The translations under genes and the position numbers were made by a program. A stretch of DNA of 64,000 nt, taken from Billgrantia campisalis (GTDB taxonomy: Bacteria; Pseudomonadota; Gammaproteobacteria; Pseudomonadales; Halomonadaceae). This document shows, piece after piece, positions 60,892 through 64,000 of this stretch. Position 1 is the stretch's first letter. Every line of letters starts with the position of its first letter. Below the pieces are notes generated by a model. It saw nothing but the letters and a program-made list of their open reading frames with translations. It did no database searches and was not told the origin of the DNA. The DNA is taken from the NCBI RefSeq assembly GCF_022341425.1, contig NZ_JABFUC010000003.1, positions 248,001 to 312,000 on the forward strand, written 5' to 3'.

Positions 60892-62423
60892 GGGCTCTCC
60901 TCCAGATCGACGATCTCCAGGCGGTAGTCACGACCGCTGAGCTCCCCGGCGTCGGTGCGCAGGGTCGCGGTGGTCTCTGGTCCCAGGGGCGCCAGGGTGA
61001 TGCGCAGGCTACCATCGCCGGTGGTGGTGGTCACCGCCGTGTCATCCCCGGGGCTTGCCGCCAACGCATCGCCGAGCAGGTTGAGCAACAGGCGAAAGGC
61101 GCCGTCGTCGAGCGTGCCCAGCTCGGAGAGCCGCTCGGCGCGACGCTCCACCAGCTGACGCCGGGCGGCCCGGGCCGCACTGGCTTCCTCGGCAAGCTGG
61201 CGGGCCAGCAGCTCGCGCTCCCGGGCGCGACTGCGCAGCTTGGGCGGCGCGCCGGGCTTCTGGTAGCTGCCGGTGGCGCGCAGCCGTGCCTGTACCTGCA
61301 GGCCCGGCGCTTCGGCCCAGGGTGTGGTGGCCGGTACCGGCGTCTGCTGCCACTGCTCGGCGGTCTCGGCGTCGATCACCAGGTGGCGGGCCGGCGTCAG
61401 GCCGAAGGCGGTGCGCCACAGGCGGTGGGCCTCGCCGTCGTTGTCACACTCCAGGAACCAGCGCGCCAGGGTGCGGAAGTCCGCCGAGCGGTCGCTGCGC
61501 GCCATGCGCCGCTCGTTGAGGCGGCCGACCATCTCCAGCAGCTGGGTCACGGCGCGCCGGGCGCTGCTGCGCAGCAGCCGGGCCTGGGCCTGGCGCCCCG
61601 GCTGGTCGAGGAACCAGGCGCGCAGCCCCTCCCAGTGGCCGTGCCAGCGCCGCCACGCCTCGGCGAAGGCCTGGGCGCGCTCCTCGTCGTCCGGGGACTC
61701 GCCCGGGGCCAGGTCGGTGAGTTCGCGCTCGGCGGCCTGACGCAGCAGTCGGGCCACCGGCGCTTCTGCATCGCCGTCGCCATCCAGGGCGCGGATCAGC
61801 TCGGCGATCTCGCCGGAGGCGGTGGTCAGGTCGCCGAGGAAGCGCTCGATATAGCCGATCACCCGCTCCTTGTAGAGCAAGAAGGCGTCGGCATCGCTGC
61901 CCTGCCCCTCCAGGGTGCGGTTCAGCCCGGTCATGAAGGCCCGAGCATTCTCGGCCAGGTCGGCGAAGACCCCGGCCAGGTCGCGCAGCAGTAGCTGACT
62001 CTCGGTAGCCGAGGGCGCGTCGCTCTGGGCCAGGGTCAGCAGGGCGCGTAGGCGGGTGCGGATATCCTCCAGCGCCACGCTCTGCAGGGCGCCGCGCCGC
62101 CCCAGTTCCTGCTCGAAGGTGGCCAATGCCGCCTCCACCGCCTCGCCCTGGCGGGTGATCTGATAGACGTAGAGGGCGCGATAGTAGTCCTCCACGCTGG
62201 TCACCCGGGCATTGTCGCGCTCGGCGTCCAGGTTGCCCCAGGTCACCAGCTGGGTCAGGGCCGCCTGCACGGTGGCAAGCTCCGGCTCGCCTACCTGCTG
62301 CTGCACATCCTCCGGGCGCAGATGCACCAGAAAGTGGGACTTCGCCTCCACGAAGGCGCGCATCACCCGGCGGTAGAGGTCGGCCTTCTCGGCGGTGACA
62401 TAGCTGAAGGGGGTATAGTCCAA
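60879..62423 (-). CDS. jetA: Wadjet-type kleisin-like subunit JetA (TIGR02677, DUF2397)
   Basis: 514 residues matching DUF2397. It begins MDYTPFSYVTAEKADLYRRVMRAFVEAK with a winged-helix-like N-terminal region, then long helices, and FRTLARWFLECDNDGEAHRLWRTAFGL and TPWAEAPGLQVQARLRATGSYQ in the C-terminal half. The start codon is TTG (62423), supported by CGGAG 6 nt upstream and by homologous N termini. JetA bridges the SMC heads. It starts 12 nt after the XRE gene, so it shares its transcript. Confidence 0.83.
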   Translation of the reverse strand: MDYTPFSYVTAEKADLYRRVMRAFVEAKSHFLVHLRPEDVQQQVGEPELATVQAALTQLVTWGNLDAERDNARVTSVEDYYRALYVYQITRQGEAVEAALATFEQELGRRGALQSVALEDIRTRLRALLTLAQSDAPSATESQLLLRDLAGVFADLAENARAFMTGLNRTLEGQGSDADAFLLYKERVIGYIERFLGDLTTASGEIAELIRALDGDGDAEAPVARLLRQAAERELTDLAPGESPDDEERAQAFAEAWRRWHGHWEGLRAWFLDQPGRQAQARLLRSSARRAVTQLLEMVGRLNERRMARSDRSADFRTLARWFLECDNDGEAHRLWRTAFGLTPARHLVIDAETAEQWQQTPVPATTPWAEAPGLQVQARLRATGSYQKPGAPPKLRSRARERELLARQLAEEASAARAARRQLVERRAERLSELGTLDDGAFRLLLNLLGDALAASPGDDTAVTTTTGDGSLRITLAPLGPETTATLRTDAGELSGRDYRLEIVDLEESPWTS

Positions 62424-62435
62424 GCTGGCTCCGGT

Positions 62436-62741
62436 TTATTCGATGGGTATCAGCGCCTGCTTCAGCAGGCTCCTCTTGCGTGGCACCAGACTCACCTCCA
62501 GGCCCAGCGGCTTGAAGGCACGGTTCATGACCTCCAGGGTGACGCTGCCCGTGTCCCTCTCAAGGTCGGAAAGGGTGCGACGGCTGATGCCGACCATTTC
62601 GGCATAGCGTGTTTGAGAGAGCCCCAGCACATCGCGCCTCAGCGACCTCAATAGCTGGCCTTCGGTCAGGTCGCCGGCGTAGAGCTTGCGGAGCAGGGCC
62701 ACCAGCGCCGCTTCGGGATCATCGGGGTAGCGGGATCTCAT
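62436..62741 (-). CDS. XRE-family HTH protein (HipB-like antitoxin or regulator)
   Basis: 101 residues. A helix-turn-helix is seen at about 37-65 (VLGLSQTRYAEMVGISRR TLSDLERDTG), followed by VTLEVMNRAFKPLGLEVSLVPR, the beta-strand dimer element of HipB-type antitoxins. It overlaps the HipA-like gene by 4 nt and lies 12 nt before jetA. The order kinase first, HTH second is the reverse of classical hipBA. It may neutralise the kinase and repress the whole run of genes. Confidence 0.8.
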   Translation of the reverse strand: MRSRYPDDPEAALVALLRKLYAGDLTEGQLLRSLRRDVLGLSQTRYAEMVGISRRTLSDLERDTGSVTLEVMNRAFKPLGLEVSLVPRKRSLLKQALIPIE

Positions 62742-64000
62742 AGCAGGCCCCAGCGGCGCAGCCGCTCATCCAGGGAGCGAAGCCCCACGGCAGGCATATC
62801 GAGAATACGCGCCGGCACGCCTCTCGCCGCCAGTCGCTCATCCAACCCCTCCAGCGCGACAGCAAGCTGCCGCAGCTCTGCCAGGAGTCGATCGGGCTCC
62901 GCCAGGTCGCCAAGGGAGTCCGCAATGGCGACCCAGTCGAACTCACCGCCTACCTCTAGCGGCGCTCCCCACTGGGTGGTGCGGGTCACCCCTTCTGGAT
63001 CCGCTTTCATCGGGGCAAAGTCATAGACCGGCGAGAGCCAGCTACCCTCCGGCCGCTTGAGCAGCGCCGAATTGCGGCCATGATTATCGGAGTTACCGAA
63101 GGCCACATTCAGCAGGTCGCGCCTGACCCATTCGATGACGAAGGCCTGAGCGTCGAAGACGGCGCCCAGCTCTCGCACCCGGTGCTGCCCTTCCATCAGA
63201 CCAACCAGCCGGCGTAGCGTGTCCCCATGCTTGAGGAAACTGCCGGGCGCCGCCTCCATCAACGAATAAACCGACTCCAGGCCATAGTGAACCCAGGCGC
63301 CGTCGAGGTACTGCATATCGAAGCGGGGCAGCCACAGGGAGGGGTAACGCTCCCCCTCGACCAATCGCATATCGCTCGTCCCGATCGTATCGACACCCAG
63401 CGCCGCCAGCTCCTGGTAATAGTGATACTCCGCGCGCAGGATATCGCAGTCATCGATGGAGCGCCGTCCACGCGGAAACTTCACCAACATCGGAATATCC
63501 GGCTGGTGACAGTCATCCTGCCAGGTGTCGATCCAGACCTCTTCGTCGCCGGAAAGGCGCAGCAGCAGCTTGGGAGCCTCACCGCCCGCTCCGGTGGCAC
63601 CACCGCTGGCGGCCCCCATCTGCTGAGCATATTCCAGAAAGTCCGTATCTCGCTCCACTACGCTCCGCATGGCAAAGCGTCGCTCCCCCAGCACATCCTT
63701 GGCCGAGGGGTCGGGCACGGCTTCCTTGATCCGCAGGTTGCCTATCGGCGCGATGGTGCCACGGGCCAGCAGCTCGGTGTCCTGGTGCCCTTCCGGGAGA
63801 TCCTGCAGCCCCAGGTAGTTGACCCAGAAGCGGCGGCTGGCGCCTGCCGGCATGATGTCTTCCAGAAAGCCGAACCAGCGCGGTGACTCGTGGGTCAGCA
63901 TCAGCTCCACCGGAAGCAGCATGCTGCAGGCGTGCAGGTCATCCCGAAACATCCGGTCGAGGGCGTAGTCAGGTGAATAACGCAGACGTGAGGTGCCTCG
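62738..64000 (-). CDS. HipA-like serine/threonine kinase (toxin), 5' end outside the window
   Basis: At least 420 codons are present, and the frame is still open at base 64000, so the start lies beyond the window. HipA motifs are visible: GGEAPKLLLRL (near codons of base 63570), VKFPRG (ATP lysine), the catalytic loop GNSDNHGRNSALL around 63070-63095, and YDFAPM for the metal-binding Asp. HipA toxins phosphorylate glutamyl-tRNA synthetase or other targets and cause dormancy. It is followed by the XRE gene with a 4-nt overlap. The kinase core looks intact. Confidence 0.82.
   Translation of the reverse strand, partial: RGTSRLRYSPDYALDRMFRDDLHACSMLLPVELMLTHESPRWFGFLEDIMPAGASRRFWVNYLGLQDLPEGHQDTELLARGTIAPIGNLRIKEAVPDPSAKDVLGERRFAMRSVVERDTDFLEYAQQMGAASGGATGAGGEAPKLLLRLSGDEEVWIDTWQDDCHQPDIPMLVKFPRGRRSIDDCDILRAEYHYYQELAALGVDTIGTSDMRLVEGERYPSLWLPRFDMQYLDGAWVHYGLESVYSLMEAAPGSFLKHGDTLRRLVGLMEGQHRVRELGAVFDAQAFVIEWVRRDLLNVAFGNSDNHGRNSALLKRPEGSWLSPVYDFAPMKADPEGVTRTTQWGAPLEVGGEFDWVAIADSLGDLAEPDRLLAELRQLAVALEGLDERLAARGVPARILDMPAVGLRSLDERLRRWGLL

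Noticed and set aside
1..64000. CRISPR arrays, rRNA genes, insertion sequences, integrases
   Set aside because: No regularly spaced direct repeats, no rRNA sequence, and no transposase or integrase motifs were found on either strand.

Overview
The window is a 64 kb stretch of GC-rich bacterial chromosome. It carries about 64 protein genes and one tRNA gene. The gene content and the order gloB / yafS-rnhA-dnaQ with mltD, the TusBCDE sulfur relay, YejABEF, SohB, YaeQ and RarD point to a gammaproteobacterium. High GC, an osmoprotectant ABC importer, a TRAP importer and a K+/H+ antiporter fit a halophilic Halomonadaceae-like organism. That placement is an inference from gene content, not a proven assignment.

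Layout. 1-383: end of moeA, followed by a structured repeat-like element (410-556). 580-2616 (minus): tusDCBE plus ACP phosphodiesterase. 2692-5587: Bax-inhibitor-like membrane protein, Nudix hydrolase, tRNA-Ser(UGA), PPP-family phosphatase, YaeQ. 5639-13918: K+/H+ antiporter, an orphan ThiY/NMT1-like binding protein, YbfF-like hydrolase, PrpE, ArsR-type regulator, SohB, SCP2-like protein. 13978-19014: nudC, dnaQ, rnhA, yafS-like methyltransferase, gloB, mltD. 19120-24746: yejABEF peptide importer. 24822-32463: rsuA, omega-amidase, rarD, chemoreceptor, metY, SulP transporter. 32527-35985: MCE/Mla-type lipid transport operon (STAS-fused permease, ATPase, MCE protein, lipoprotein). 36102-43392: GntR regulator, small ribbon-helix-helix protein, pxpABC 5-oxoprolinase, TRAP transporter dctPQM and a MarR-like regulator. 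These look like one uptake and catabolism module, probably for pyroglutamate or a relative. 43394-45238: orphan Hanks-type kinase with an unrecognised C-terminal half. 45309-49183: branched-chain 2-oxoacid dehydrogenase E1 alpha, E1 beta and E2 without E3. 49406-53189: osmoprotectant ABC importer. 53282-54253: DUF1853 protein.

54244-64000 (minus) is a defence and toxin-antitoxin block. A HipA-like kinase (running off the window) overlaps a small XRE protein, which lies 12 nt before a four-gene DUF2397-DUF2398-SMC-DUF2399/toprim cassette. I read that cassette as a Wadjet-type (probably type III) anti-plasmid system. All six genes overlap or nearly touch, so they may form a single transcript. 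This is the most interesting part of the window.

Regulatory DNA worth attention includes two different inverted repeats in the pxpA-dctP divergent gap, repeated CGGTA half-sites before gntR, and an ACGTTAACGT palindrome before the bkd-type operon. No CRISPR array, rRNA, insertion sequence or integrase was seen.
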